Shown piece by piece: positions 35,782-49,323 of a DNA stretch of 64,000 nucleotides; the stretch's first letter is position 1, and every line of letters begins with the position of its first letter. Source of the DNA: Adenanthera pavonina (lineage: Eukaryota; Streptophyta; Magnoliopsida; Fabales; Fabaceae); NCBI GenBank assembly GCA_026686845.1, contig JAIVEN010000010.1, positions 36,182,001 to 36,246,000 on the forward strand, written 5' to 3'. The notes beneath the pieces are model-generated. The model did no database searches. It saw only the letters and a program-made list of their open reading frames with translations, and was not told the DNA's origin. Position numbers and translations under genes: made by a program.

Positions 35782-37647
35782 ATGGAGAATCTGGCAAAGG
35801 AGCTAGAGAGAGGGCGTGTGTTCGCGAACCAGCTTCGACGAGTGATCTTTAAGTCCAATAATGGAGAAGAAGAAGATGAGGCTTTGACGACGTCGTCTGC
35901 TGAGGATCTTGTGGCGAAGGTGGTGGATTCTTTCACCAATACACTCTCACTCTTCAACAGTCAACACTCTCTCGTTTCTGCAGATTCCATGACCACCTCT
36001 CACTTGCCGGCCAACTCCGATGAATCTCAGGGAAGCTGTAAGAGCAGAAGCCCTACCATTAAAGATCGAAGATCTTCTCCCAAAAAAAGGTACTTATACA
36101 TATATCCGAATCATAATTCATCTCTTAATTTCTTTCTTTTTGAACTTAGGTTTATCTTTTAACCCATCTTTTATAACTTTCAACTTAATCTCTTCTTAGA
36201 TTTTGATTCAGATTGGTTTTGTGTGTGTGTGTATTATTGTCAGTAATTGGGGGAGTTTCATACTGGTGACCATTTGTATATTTTATAATTACCATAGAAT
36301 AAGGAGTTAATAAAAAAAATGGAGTTAATAAATATCAAGTTGGTATTTATTAGTTATCCACAGGGGTTAGCCTTTGCTGTTTTCACCCGAAAAAAAAAAA
36401 TCAAGTTGGTGATAATATGAGAAATTGAAAATTTTGGTGCAGGAAAAGTACACATACATGGGAGGTGGACTCCAAAATTAGTCCAACGGAAGATGGGCAT
36501 GCATGGAGAAAGTATGGCCAAAAAATCATTCACAATGCCAAATACCCCAGGTTTAATTTCCACCCTTTCCATTTTTTTCTTTATTTTAAATTTCATATAT
36601 AAAATATTTTTTTAATCGTACTCCTGTAAACTTCAAGTCATATACAGATCACCTTCTTAACTGATTGAGTTTTGTTAGTAAAATAACGAACAAAAACCAA
36701 CAATAAGGGGTGGATTATTTTGCAAAAATTTAAAAGTTCATGTGAATTTTGTATATCATCAAATTTTCAAGTTCTAAAGAGTTACTACTTAATTCACATT
36801 ATATTCAAGAAAGATGTTTCTAATTTAAGTTTTCCCCCCATTACCATGACCTTTCAAAGTTTTCCAATTAAGGAAATATAAAAATTATATATGGCTTAGT
36901 CACTCAATTATCTTATAAAATTATTTTATTTTCATTGTCTTCAACTCTCAACATTCAATACAAATGAATTAATTTCTTTAGATAATTAAATGATCATACT
37001 GATTTATTTAAGAAAATATATTCATGTAATATATATGATGATGATGATGATGATATTAATGCAGGAACTACTACAGATGCACTCACAAGTTTGAGCAGGG
37101 ATGCAGAGCAACCAAACATGTTCAGAGAATCCAAGAGGACCCTCCTCTCTACAGAACCACTTATTTTGACCACCACACTTGCACCAATTTCCTCAACCCT
37201 CACATCTTCCTCGATTCTCATGACCTTCCTACCTCCACTTGTTTCCTTAGCTTTGATAATAATAATAATAATCTCAACAACAACAACAATAATAATACCA
37301 CCTTCTTAATCCAACCAAGCCACCTATTCTCATCATCATCATCATCATCTTTTCCTAATCATGTCAAAAACGAGGAGGACAAGGAGGACAAGTGCTGTAA
37401 CAACGACATGATCAAGCAAGATCATAAGAACAACCACAATGTCATTAATGTTCCCTCATCTCCTTATTCATCCAACGATGAGTACTTTGTGTCTCTTGAT
37501 CATTATCATCATCATCAAGAAGTTGTGCTTCCGTCTGAATCTGATCATGATCATGTAGACAACGTCATCTCTTCTGCTTCTGTGTTTTGGGATCCTATTC
37601 CTGATCTTGACCTCGATGCTCTTGTGTTTGATCCCCTTGAGTTTTGA
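35782..37647 (+). CDS. WRKY transcription factor, group III (WRKY70/54-like); 3 exons
   Basis: Exons: 35782-36089, 36443-36550, 37065-37647, joined 332 aa, introns GT-AG, both phase 2. The N-terminus (MENLAKELERGRVFANQLRR) is the helical leader typical of group III WRKYs. One WRKY domain carries WRKYGQK at 124-130 and a C-X7-C-X23-H-X-C zinc site (Cys144, Cys152, His176, Cys178), which defines group III. The second intron splits the domain at a conserved Arg codon (PR|NYYRC), the usual WRKY intron position. After the domain come poly-Asn and poly-Ser stretches, a His-rich piece and an acidic Asp/Leu tail (FWDPIPDLDLDALVFDPLEF) that looks like an activation region. Family members bind W-boxes and act in salicylate defence and senescence (family knowledge). 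The acceptor of exon 3 follows a (GAT)n tract instead of a pyrimidine tract. Confidence 0.93.
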
Positions 37648-40461
37648 ATTATCTCTGTAATTCCAAAAGAGTAATTAGTAGCTAGTTAATTAGCTTCATA
37701 TATTTCCTTTTTTTTAATAATATCACCCGATATCCTGGTGTATCCTGGGTTTATTACCTGCCCCAAACTAATCTGGACCCTATTTTGTAGAATCTTACGG
37801 TGGCAGACGGGTACCAATGGGTGGAAAGACCTTTTTGAGACCTTAATCCTTTTAATACCACTGCACCTTTCAGGAATCGAAATCTCGATCCCGTGAAATA
37901 TTGGTCAAGTCTCTTACCACTTGATTAGACGCACATTGGTAATAACTTCATATATTTCACGTGTATTCTTGATCGATGAAGTGAAATTGAAAAACTGAGA
38001 GAGAATTAAAGAGAAAATGATCGATGTGCCCTATCTTTGTTTGTTCACGATGGTATCACAGTCACATAGACTATTTTATTATTAATAAAATATGCGTGTG
38101 CATTTTGATTTCTTCAAATCTTGACATGTAGATTTATTTCGTACTTTAGATATTTCGATGTGTTAGTGGTTGGAATATATTATTAATATATATTAGTCCC
38201 AGGGACCCCATCATACCAAAATTTCAAACGCACTGGCATCATTATCATCATTCCTTTGTTAATATATATATATATATATATATTTTTTTGTTACACATTA
38301 GTAATTTGAATAGTAACTTAAGTAAAATTACAGTGCATGCATGTGCAAATAAATATATAGAATTCTAATGTTATTAATTGATTATATGATTTGGATTATT
38401 GGGGAGGCATATTGGTGGTTGCTGTGCTTCAATTTCGCTTAAAGTATTGGAGTGTTTGAGTGCCGATCGAGTGAAAAGGAAAAGCAAGGGACAAAACCAA
38501 AAGGCTAAATTGATCACATTGTGGAACTGTTCATCAAAAGGGGCAGACAGAATCAGAGAGGCCAACAAAGGTTGTTCCCGGCTTGCTAACAGTATCTCAA
38601 CTGTGAGTTTTAGATCTCACTAATAATTAAGTAATCTATTAAGTGCATTTGGAAGTACTCTTTAATTTCGCGCGATTGTGAAGTTTGTGCTAACTCTTTT
38701 TTATGTTCTTTTAGAGTATTGTTTTTCCTGTTTTTTTATGCAATAAATTAATTTTATGTTTATCATGAATACTTTTTATGATTTCAAACATATTGGCATT
38801 ATTATCATTTTTTTGAGAAATTAATATTATAGTCAATGTTTTTTGTTTTTCATTGGTGTTAATATTTTCGTTACACTTTAATTAATAATTTGATTGATAT
38901 TAATTTTTTATGAAAATATAATAATGAAAATAATTCTAATAAAAACCTCATAAAATGTTTAAAATTCTTGTGAACCAGATCAGAAGGGAGTGGTCAGGTT
39001 GTCTACTTGTCTTTGAGATACATGTACATGCTTTTCAAAATTTAGTGAAATATTAATGAGTGATTTTCACAAGTGTTTTTGGTAGTTTTAACTTTCTTTT
39101 TCTAAACATGAATGTGGATAGAAATTAATGGCTTTTATTTAGGGTATTTTAGAAATATTGTAATAATTTTTGACAAAATCAATGCTTTGAAATTTTAACT
39201 ACTTATTTCTTAATTTACGTGATTTAATTAAAATGCCATTAACTATAAAAAGATTCGTAGGGAGTAATATTTGATCATTTAAATCATATGTAACTTTTTA
39301 AAAAGCTTGAATAGCCTGCCAAATGTATGTTGAGAATGTACTAATTTTTCCTACCACCAATGAGAACTTGGTTTTGTGGTTAGGTTATGAAAATTTCTTG
39401 ATGGCCTAGAAAGGTGACGAAAATTTGTACATGAATCTGTTCACACTTTTTATTTGCTTTCATTGGAATTTCAACACGAGGTCATCAGATCAAATCCTTA
39501 TCCAAAGTCCCACTTAATTAATTGTTAACCCTAATCTCAAGCTATGAAGCTAACATGAGTTAATTAATTATTAATTAGTAGTAATGAAGCAGTGACATGT
39601 GAACATGAGGTGAGGTATGATTAGACAAAGTGGATGGGTCATCCATGTGAACAAAGACTACGAGCTTAGATTTTATACACCACCTCACCAAGTAGTTTCT
39701 CATGTCATTCTCCATTAAGTTAAAACTTAAAAGTAGAAGCAATCAATTATTAAATTTTTTTATATATATGCTATTTTTTTATTTTATATATGTTTTTGTA
39801 AATTAAATTATATAATATTTCTACAAAAGAAAAAATTAAATTAATTTTTTTTTTCATATATTGGCTAAAATGATACAGACTTTTGTTATATTTTAAAATT
39901 TACACACTTTTTTTAAGATAAAGAAAAGAATTACACATATTTCTATCAGATAAATATATATTCCATTTAAAGAAAATTTTGATCTCTTTCCTCAAAAGGA
40001 GAATTATGCATAATTTCTACAAAATATTTGTGGGAAACATACTTTTTTAATTTTAAAGGATATTTGTAAAAGTTTTAACAATAGAGTGAATATTTATATA
40101 ATTTTAGTGAAGTTTTAAAGATATATTTGCAATGATTGTAAAAGTAAGAGAGATGTTAATGTAATTTTTATAAAATGAAAAAGTATTGTGTAATTTATTT
40201 ATTTTATTGAAATTAAAGAAGTAGAATTTAAAGCAAGATGCATATTTATTTATTTATTGAACAAGTGGTAAAAAGCAGAAGATTACACAGATATCATCTT
40301 GGGAAAGAAAACTCGATCTTATCATACCTTCAAACAGCAGCTGTCAGACATAGAATGATATTTGGAACAACCCTTTGTAACCAACTTTTAGGCTAACTTT
40401 ATTAGAATCAATTTCAAGCCAAACATAAACATACTTGAATTAATCCCACAATTAAGCAAGT
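37648..40461. other. AT-rich intergenic stretch
   Basis: No confirmed gene. A repeat-like stretch at about 37,725-37,950 has the look of a dispersed element. A GC-richer piece at 38,400-38,625 has a 74-codon open frame but no ATG start and no family signature, so it was not called as a gene. A (TA)n tract lies near 38,262-38,282. The 3' side (40,200-40,461) contains AATAAA signals for a minus-strand transcript. Confidence 0.55.
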
Positions 40462-40615
40462 TTAAAGCCAGTGATGAGAATACCCCACAATTTTTATTTC
40501 TTCCACTATCATCGCTCGCATTGTTGCTGACTGCTTCAATTGTCTCTCCATTTCCTTCGTAGCAACATCCATCAGTTTTTCCAAAAAACAGGCCAATATA
40601 ACAATTTCCGCTTCC
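40462..40615 (-). pseudogene. Isolated terminal-exon-like fragment, unknown protein
   Basis: On the minus strand a good acceptor (AACTTACAG) is followed by an open frame of 50 codons with a helical coding-like composition (ILACFLEKLMDVATKEMERQ, then a VEEIKIVGYSHHWL end) and a TAA stop at 40,462-40,464. Downstream lies a stretch that resembles a 3' UTR with overlapping AATAAA signals near 40,255. No upstream exons were recognised within several kb on that strand. It may be a gene fragment moved here or the end of a gene whose other exons were missed. The family was not recognised. Confidence 0.4.
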
Positions 40616-43600
40616 CTGTAAGTTCATATTAATCCAATCAACAAGACTAGCAGTAAAGTAAAGAATGCATTAAGTTCTAACATAACATTAATTAAAATAG
40701 AAATTGAAATCAAGGGTAAAACAGGAAAATAATCACACCATACAATACTTAAACATGATTTATATTTTGGATTAAAATAATGTTTCAAAACTTTAACTTA
40801 TATTATGATCCGAAGGGAGTAGGTTCAATTAGTTAACTAACAAAAATAGTTAGGTTTCATTATCTAAGCTCCACAATTCAATTAATTAAAATTATTACTT
40901 CAAAAATTTGATTGTCAAAAATTATTATAACATTATGAAAATACCTTTAATAAATATCATTAATCTCTATAACACATTAATACTTCACTAAATTTTGTAA
41001 AAGTCCTTATATTGAAAATCAGAGAAAGTATATCACACCTACATAAATATTTCTTCTTGTTGATGTGAGGATTTTATTTGACAGGTAATTTATAAGTGTT
41101 ATTTGAACTATAAAATCTATCTTAATTTTAGTAAGCCTTCAAAATATCTGTCCAAAAGTTTTTGTTACAAAAATAAAAATTAAAAATATGTGATGATATC
41201 CAATTCTCTCCTATCCTTTTTATTCTCTACCCTTCCAATTCTTAATTCAACGGTCAAATTAAATTTAAATAGTTTAAATTTTATACTTTATATATAAAAG
41301 TATTGTTAAAATTTTAAGATTAAAAAATTGAATCATTAAATGAGAAACCGTAAAAAAAGGTAGAGAAAAATCTAGGTGACACTGATATTTGTGTAATCTC
41401 CCACATGCAATATATGACCTATGTAATAATAATAATAATAATAATATATGAATATGTACTGAATATGATACAATATGATATGTAAGATATAATAATTTTT
41501 AAAATACATGAGATACAAAAATTTTAATATTTTATAAAAGTACCATTAAAATAAAATAATTAAAAATTAAATAAATGAATTAGAGACATTAAAATTTGAT
41601 TTGATCATTTGAATAATATTAGACTAACGTGATGAGGGAAAAAGTAGAGAGAGCAAATTAGGTAGGTGAGACGAATCTGTGTATAATCTAGAACTTCAAA
41701 ATTAGGTTACTCCGATATGCGCGTAACCTAGGAGTTGCAATATAAAGCCTTCAGCGCAACAACGTCTTGATAACAAAAAACAATTATTAAAGACCATACT
41801 CAAGTGCAAATGCATATTAAAAACTCTTTTCTTTTAATTTCTTACACTTTCTCCAAGTGCGTATTAAAAATTCTTTTCTTTCCTTGCACTTTCTGTCCAT
41901 TCCATTCTATAATTTTCTCAGCATGGTCGAGGTTTCACACTTTCCTTTTACCAGCTCTACTTTCAGCTACACCAAACTTTTGTAAAAGTTTTTTTTTTTA
42001 ACAAAAAATTGAGGGTTACTATCAAGTTTGTTTCAAATATTTATTTAATATCAATATTATCTTATATATATATATATAGAGTATTTGTTTGCTTGCTAAT
42101 GTTTTCCATTTAAAGGTAGCTTGGTATATTTTTCAAAATGTAACTTTTTTAAGAAGCATGCTTTCTGAGAAGTTAATTTCTTAGAGAGTTTATTTATAAC
42201 ATACTTGGTTAATTTTTTTTTTTTTAAAAATTTAAATTATTTTTTAAATAAATATATTATATTTAAATATTAATGACACAAATATCTTTTTTATTTCATA
42301 ATTTTTAAATAAATTAAGGATTTTTTTGAAAAATTATTATAAAATACTCAGAAAATAGAACTTTTTAAAATTTTACTTGAAAAGTACAACTTTTCGAGTT
42401 AAACTCAATTTTTTAAAAAATTTTATATTCTTTTCTAACTAAATAAGAGCTATTTATTTACTTTATAAGAAATTTAACTTCTCACCTTTATTTATCCCGT
42501 AGCAAGCGAGGCCTATATGTTATTATGTACATGCGCGGTCAAACCCGTGTTTCTTTAAATTAAGAATTTTTTTATTTAATACATTACAATCCACCAAAAA
42601 AAAAATTGTACATTTAAATTTTCAGCTTGAAAGGGTACAAATAACAATAACGGTCAAATACTGGGGAAAAAACGTGCTTTATACATTAAGATTAGATAAT
42701 ATAATAGTCACGTATAGAATAGTGACCCATTGTTCATTCTTGATAATTCAATTGACAAAGTTAGTATTTAATATTACCATTAAAAATTAGACAAGTACTT
42801 AAAACCAAGGTTATATAATAATTAAGGACTAAATTTATATACTTTTCATGTTATTCTCAAATTAAAATTTAACATATAAATTTTTTAAATTTTTTTAAAT
42901 TTAAGAAGTTATTACTTTAAATATATAATTAATGATTAAATTTATAATATATTAAAAAATAATCTACATGTTAACTTTTAATTAAAAAATAACATGAAAA
43001 GCATATAAAAAAACATATAAGTATTTTTTAATAATTAAATATCAATATTTGATGGTATCGTTAGGGAGATTAGTCTACCGCACCTGATCACATCCAATCC
43101 AATCCAAAAATATCAATATTTGATCATAGCAAATGACACTGCTCCCAAGTGCACCTAATTTAAAATCAAATTAACATTAACAGTAACATTAAATATTTGA
43201 TAAAACAAAAAGTATTTAAGCTTGAACGCAGTTTCTTTCATGCTTCCTCTGTGGAAGCAAGAAAGAAATGAAAGAAACCTCTTTTCAGTCCCTTCTAGAT
43301 TCAAAGAAACATGTGCTTTTTTTTTTTTTTTCAATCTGGAGGAGACCGGAGAAATGAATTATATAATAAGACAACTCAAACACACACACACATATATTTG
43401 TTTCGGAATACAATCCTCTTAACCACTTTTATTTTGTTTCCTTCTGTAATATAGTTCATTTGTTCTCAATTTTTGGAGAATTTTGTAACTCTTTATTTAT
43501 TTCAAAATATAAAAAATATGAATAAAATTTGTTAAATAATTAATATCATTTTTCTTTTATATCCTTAAGTAATTAAAGTTGTATTGACAATTATCAATAA

Positions 43601-43768
43601 TTAATTAGTCTCATTCAAGACTTTTAACGTGGTCAATTTTTTAAAAAAATTGAAATTATAGAACAATTAATGAGTTTAATTACTAAAATTATTTTTTCTT
43701 TTGTATTTATAAATGATTAGGTAGTTGTTTAATTTTTTTTATAATTGGGTACATAGTGTATATATATA

Positions 43769-44045
43769 CTCCTTCCAGTTCAAAATATAAGTCTTATTTA
43801 GGTTATTGTATTGAAACCAAAAAAGTTACTTTTACTCATTAAATCTATTAAATAAATACATTATTTTCCTATAATATTCCTATTGAATGTATTGCATTTA
43901 AAATTTATTATCTCTCTTATATTTAATTATAGATAAAAGTAAAATAGGAAAAAGAACTTTAATGTTGTAAAAATTATCAAATAGAACTTATAGTTTAAAT
44001 AAAAATAAACTTATAAAAAAGGGCTTATATTTTGAATGGAGGAAG
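43769..44045. mobile_element. Stowaway-like MITE inside duplication copy 1
   Basis: The ends CTCCTTCCAGTTCAAAATAT and the reverse complement of the right end (CTTCCTCCATTCAAAATATA) match closely, with TA on both sides. The element is 277 bp, AT-rich and absent from the matching place in copy 2. Confidence 0.75.
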
Positions 44046-44662
44046 TATATATTATTTTTGTTTTACTCGCCACAACCAACGCCCATTAACGTGCAATGTT
44101 GATCGCTGCTTCATTTATTTATTTATTTCGTTGGTAAGAAGGATCCATTCATGGGCCACTAAGCTAGCTAGCTAACTATTTATAAATATTCTCATATATA
44201 CAGTTGAAATGGACAGAAATTAGCTAGACATTTGTTGGTTTGGTTTCCTTTTTTCTCTAAAACCATGAGTATATTATTATTTGGACAAAATTTCACCTAA
44301 GGATCGATATTTAGTATAAATATCATTAAAAATCTTTAACAAACTATTTTTAAAGGATTTTAAGAATAAATCATCACTAATATTTTTTGAAATTACATCA
44401 ATATTCTTTATAAAGTTATATATAACTTCTGTTTTAAGAAAATACTCTTACAACGTTGAAAAAGCTAAATTTGATTTTTAAAGAATATGAACAAAGGAGT
44501 AATAAAAAATATCAGTCACAACTCTTTTTTTTTTCAATTCTTTTATGAAAATTTTGATTTTTTTTGGCTCTTAAGGTCATTTTCAATATTACGTTATTGT
44601 TCGTGTGACTAATATTGTATCTTGGATAAGGTTTGATAGTGTTAAAATCAAATTAAATCATG

Positions 44663-44870
44663 CTCTCACAATTTCTTATTATAAGACATTTTTAATTATT
44701 TAATATATACCAAAAAATTGTTAAAATTAATTAAAAATTTTTAATTTTACAAATTTTATCATAACTTTTAATAATATCCCCATTAAATTATAAATTTATA
44801 ACTAATTAATCTTAATTATATCTTTTTTAATTTTTTTTATATTATCATTTATAATAAAAAATAGAGGGAG
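44663..44870. mobile_element. Stowaway-like MITE inside duplication copy 1
   Basis: The left end CTCTCACAATTTCTTATTAT and right end ATAAAAAATAGAGGGAG are inverted, with TA after the right end. It lies in the segment that copy 2 lacks. Confidence 0.5.
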
Positions 44871-45882
44871 TAATATCCAGGCTAACTAGACATGTGTCAT
44901 GGAGCCGAATTACATGTCCAAACCTTGAATATAACTACATATATAGTCAATCAATTGAAATATGTGGATTTGAGTCACACATATGAAGAGATTTGAAAAG
45001 CAAAAAATGAAGCTAGTATTATTAAGATATACTATACTGGTAGTAAAAATTCTCTATTCAATCTTGGATCGAAGAATTGGAACGTTGACTTATCGATCTA
45101 CTAGAATTAGTGTCTTGAATTTGATAGCATTCTTCAGAATTAAATGTGAAGAGACGGATTCATTCACGCACGCGTACGTACGTAGTATATATATTAATGT
45201 TTGACTTGAAACAAAAGTTTTGATGCTTTCACACGTTGATGCTTTCACACGTATTATTTAATGTACATGATTTTGTTCTCCTAAAGTCAATAATAGGTTG
45301 TTAACACTTCTTATAATCTTATTAAGTATTTGCACTGTCTAAGTAATTGTATACCCATCTGGCTTATCTTTAATCAATAGAGTTTGTACTCGCTCATGCC
45401 CATTTAACCAAATCACAAGAATTAATAAATAGGATTAAATTTAATGAACTATTTTAATTTTTTAAAAAATCACATTTTTTTCAAAACTATCTATATTAAT
45501 TTCTCTCTCTTCTACCTTCATTGAATGTGATATTTTTTATAATATATAATAAATACCACCTTATATTTTGAAAATAGTCCTACTCTTAAAGAGTAAAGTA
45601 AAATGCCCTATAAAAGTAGTATCATATTAGATTTTTTTCTTGGTAATAATGTGTATTAAATATTTGTGGTGTCTAAGTAAATGAATAGGGCCCAAAAAGA
45701 CAAAAACACTAAGTTTGTGAAAGCAATCGTGTTATTTATATATGACTTTAATTTGCGACTTTCTGTAGTTTGAGTCATTTGGTATATGATTGCAAATGGA
45801 AATGCTAAGGCTTGACAGAAACTGTATATATTGAATTGAATAGGTGTAGAGATCATTTATGACCATGTGGATTTGAATAATA

Positions 45883-46142
45883 CTATCTCCCGTGTCTTTT
45901 ATAAGAAATAAATAATTATTTTATTAAAATTAAAAAAATAATTAAAATCAATTAAGTATGACTAAGATGTTACAAATCCAAAATTTTTTTTTTCAAAAAT
46001 ACTCATATTTAATGCTTAATGAACTTTTTTTGTATGGAAAACAATCATCACCTCTTTCTTCATAAATAAAGGATAGAAACAGAATAAGCTAATAAATACC
46101 CAAAATAATAGAAGTATATTTCTTATAAATGAGACAAAAAGA
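45883..46142. mobile_element. Stowaway-like MITE between the duplication copies
   Basis: The left arm GTGTCTTTTATAAGAAATA pairs with the right arm TATTTCTTATAAATGAGAC. The flanks carry TA. The element is about 260 bp and non-coding. Confidence 0.6.
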
Positions 46143-46224
46143 TATTCCCCCAAATTCTCTTACAAAAATGATAGCAGGAAGAACTACACAAATCTAAAGA
46201 CATTCTCTGTAATCTATAGGACAT

Positions 46225-47745
46225 CAAATTAGTTGACGCGGATGTGTGTAATCTATGACTTGCAATATAAAGCCTTCAGACTTCAGTGATGTAATCTAGG
46301 GCTTGATTACAAATGAAGAAACAATGAACTAGAAATATATATATATATATGTATAATAGTTGTATTTTAAGACTAAAGTCAAGCTCAGGAGCATATCAAA
46401 ATTTCTTTTCTTTTCATATCAATATTATCTTATATACATATGCTTGCTCGCTAATGTTTTCATTCTACATTTTAATTAAGTGGCCGAAAAAAAAATTCTA
46501 CATGTTAATTAATTTACCAATTCAATTAATAAAAATTAATGGCGTATTATTACGCACATACGCAAGTCAAACCCATGTTTTCAATTAAGACATTTTTTTT
46601 AATTTAACACATTTAATTTTCAGCTTGAAAGAGTCCAAATTTTTCAATAACAAAAAGGGTCAAATATTGAGGAAAAAAACATGCTTTATACATTAAGTTT
46701 ATAAGATTAGAGACACATTGTTCGTTCCTGATAATTCAATTGGCCAAGTTATTATTTAATTTGACAAATATTTAAAATCAAGTAACACAAAATAAATATC
46801 AATGTTTGATTATAACAAATGGCACTATTCTCAAATACACCTATTTTGAAATAAAATCAACGGTAGTATCAAACATTGGATATAATATATATATAGTTTG
46901 AGCATATATAGTTTGTCTCATGATTCCACTCTCTAGTTCCTTTCATATCCAAAAAAGAAAGAAAGAAAGAAAAAAAAAAAAAAACATGTACGTTTCTTGA
47001 ATCTGTAAGAAACTGAAGAAGAGAATCAGAATATAATCCCTACACACACATACATATTTCAGATTTCAGCATACAATCGCTTTAACCACTTTTATTTTGT
47101 TTCTTTTTGTAAGCATTTTTATATTATATTTCTGCTCATTCTTCCACAACCAACGCCCATTAACTTATATAATTAATCGTTGCTTTATTTATTTATTTTT
47201 TAGCTGTCGTTGGTGAGAGGGATTCAGTCAAGGGTGACTAATAATTAAGCTAGCTAGCAATATTTATAAATATTTGCATATTATACAGTTGAAATGGACA
47301 GGAATTAGTTAAATATTTGCATATTGATCTTGTCCAGGCCTTGAATAAGAGCATATATATATATAGACAAGTTTGTTTTAGAAATATGTGGATTTGAGTC
47401 AAGAAATTAGAAAGGAAAATATGAAGGTAAGTAGTATTATCAAGACTCTATAAATCTGGATCGAAGACTTGGAACGTTGACTTAACGTTTTTGAATTGGT
47501 GACTTGAATTTCAAAGCATCAAAATGTGAAAAGAGACACATTCATTCACACATGCAACATATTTAATGTTTGACTTAAACAAAAGTTTTCGTGGTTTCAC
47601 ACACGTCTGGGTTGGACTTGCCTGTCTGGGATCAGTGATCACAGACAGCTGGATGTACAGACATGATTTTGTTTCTCCACATAAAGTCATGCATCAACAG
47701 GTTGTTAAGTACTACAAGTACTTGTTAAATATTTAAAATGTCCCT
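46225..47745. repeat. Diverged non-coding direct duplication, copy 2
   Basis: This is the shorter and probably more ancestral form of the block at 41,690-45,340, with the same landmarks in the same order. It also holds an imperfect palindrome TGTCTGGGATCA...TGATCACAGACA near 47,622-47,647 and a GTTGACTTAACG motif near 47,477 containing a W-box core. No coding frame was seen. Confidence 0.65.
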
Positions 47746-48724
47746 AATTATTTTCTCTTGTTATGTTAGCAAAACCTACTCCCTCCGGATCTTAATATCA
47801 GAAATAATTGGCAAAATTTCTATGATTCAAAATATTAAAAATATAAGAATTTGTTTTACATATTTAATAGTTTTTTTTCTAAAAAAATCCCTAATTAAGA
47901 TGATATTTTTTCAATACAAATTTATTATATTAATTATATGACATAAAAGCTATTAACATTAAATTAGGATATTTTTGGAGTTTATTTTATATTCTAAAAA
48001 AATTTATTACTTTTTTTTATTCATTTAATTTTATTTTTTTTCCATTATATTAAAGAACGGTAAGAGTATTGTTTTAAGGTTTTTTAAATAAATCAAAGAA
48101 ATAATTGAGTGACCTAGATTATTATAAAATTTAATAGTATTTTAGCAAAATGACCTTAATTTAAATGTCCTCTTAAATGATTTATTTGATATTAATGAAG
48201 AATAAAATAATAAAATTGGCCATTAATACTTCATTAGAATTTTAAAGTCACAAATATTGTGAAAAAATATCAAAAGCCAAGTGAGAATTTTTCCTTCTTA
48301 AGTACAGACTATGAGACTAATGAAATTGGTATTATCCTACAGTTACAAATTTTATTCATCGTGATGGATGTGGATGCACATGTTAGTACACATAGCAATG
48401 CATTATGTGGAGTGGAAATATAAATTAAAATTAGGGACCGTAATAGAAGTTGATTGTCAGTTTCTTAGATTGATCAATATCTATATTTATGGGTTTGAAG
48501 TGTGAGTTTAAATTAGTTGGACCAATTGACCAATTAAAATCAGGGCCTTTTTAGGCCCACGAGTGAACTACTAGGATTTTATCACTCAGAAAAATCAACC
48601 TATACAAACTTACATACATACATACTACACACACATCTATAGAGAGAGAGAGAGAGAGAGGAAGACACATTATTCATTACTACCTCCTGTCTCAAAAGTA
48701 GAAAAATATGGTTTGTGTGTTATA

Positions 48725-48999
48725 CTCCCTTCATTTTGAAATAATTGTTATTTTAAAATTATACATACAAATTAAAAAAAATTAATAAATAGCCTAAAAC
48801 TAATAAAGTTTAATTGTATTTTACTATTATGCTGTTATTAATTATGTTGTACTTCTTAATGCTTTTATCTTTATTTATTATTATTGAAGGGTAAATTTAT
48901 TCAATTATAATTAATACTATCCTAAAAATTGTAAAATGACAATAGTTTTGAAACAAGAAAAAAAATCCCAAATTGACAATTATTTCGAAACGAGGGGAG
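48725..48999. mobile_element. Stowaway-like MITE
   Basis: The left end CTCCCTTCATTTTGAAATAA pairs with the reverse complement of the right end (CTCCCCTCGTTTCGAAATAA), and both sides are flanked by TA. The element is 275 bp and non-coding. Confidence 0.75.
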
Positions 49000-49323
49000 T
49001 ATTTATTTATTTTTTCTAATTGTATCTTTTATTAAATGTGGGTTAACATTTTTCTATGAGAAAGAAATTTAGTGTTGTATATATTAAGTATATTTTGAAA
49101 AAACTCTTTCAATTTAGGAGATATCTAAGAGAATTAACTATTTTTAACTATTATTTTTATCTATGTGAATTAATTATTCGTTCCTTATATTTGAGATAGG
49201 AGGAAATAGCTACTAATAATGTGACTCACATAAGATTTGTAACACAGAGGACCACCTCTAATTTGGACAAAGATCCATCTTTTTTTTATTTTTGATGAAC
49301 AAAGATCAATCTTTTAATTTGAG

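Larger units (their letters stand above)
41690..45340. repeat. Diverged non-coding direct duplication, copy 1
   Basis: Ordered blocks of this stretch recur at 46,225-47,745 in the same orientation: TTGCAATATAAAGCCTTCAG (41,737), TTTTCAGCTTGAAAG (42,620), CCACTTTTATTTTGTTTC (43,423), CCACAACCAACGCCCATTAA (44,072), GGAACGTTGACTTA (45,079) and ACATGATTTTGTT (45,265). Copy 1 is longer because it has gained inserts, including two Stowaway-like MITEs and an AT-rich block near 42,110-42,490. No conserved reading frame was found. Confidence 0.65.

Noticed and set aside
37860..37930. SINE-like B-box resemblance (GAATCGAAATCTCGATCCC)
   Set aside because: No A-box at the right spacing and no poly(A) or target duplication were found; too weak to call.
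38399..38623. 74-codon plus-strand frame in a GC-richer patch
   Set aside because: It starts with TTG, has no recognised domain or splice partner, and its opposite strand is equally open. It was left as intergenic.
47779..48300. Possible Stowaway element starting CTCCCTCCGGATC
   Set aside because: No matching inverted end was found downstream, so only a single end or a truncated copy is present.
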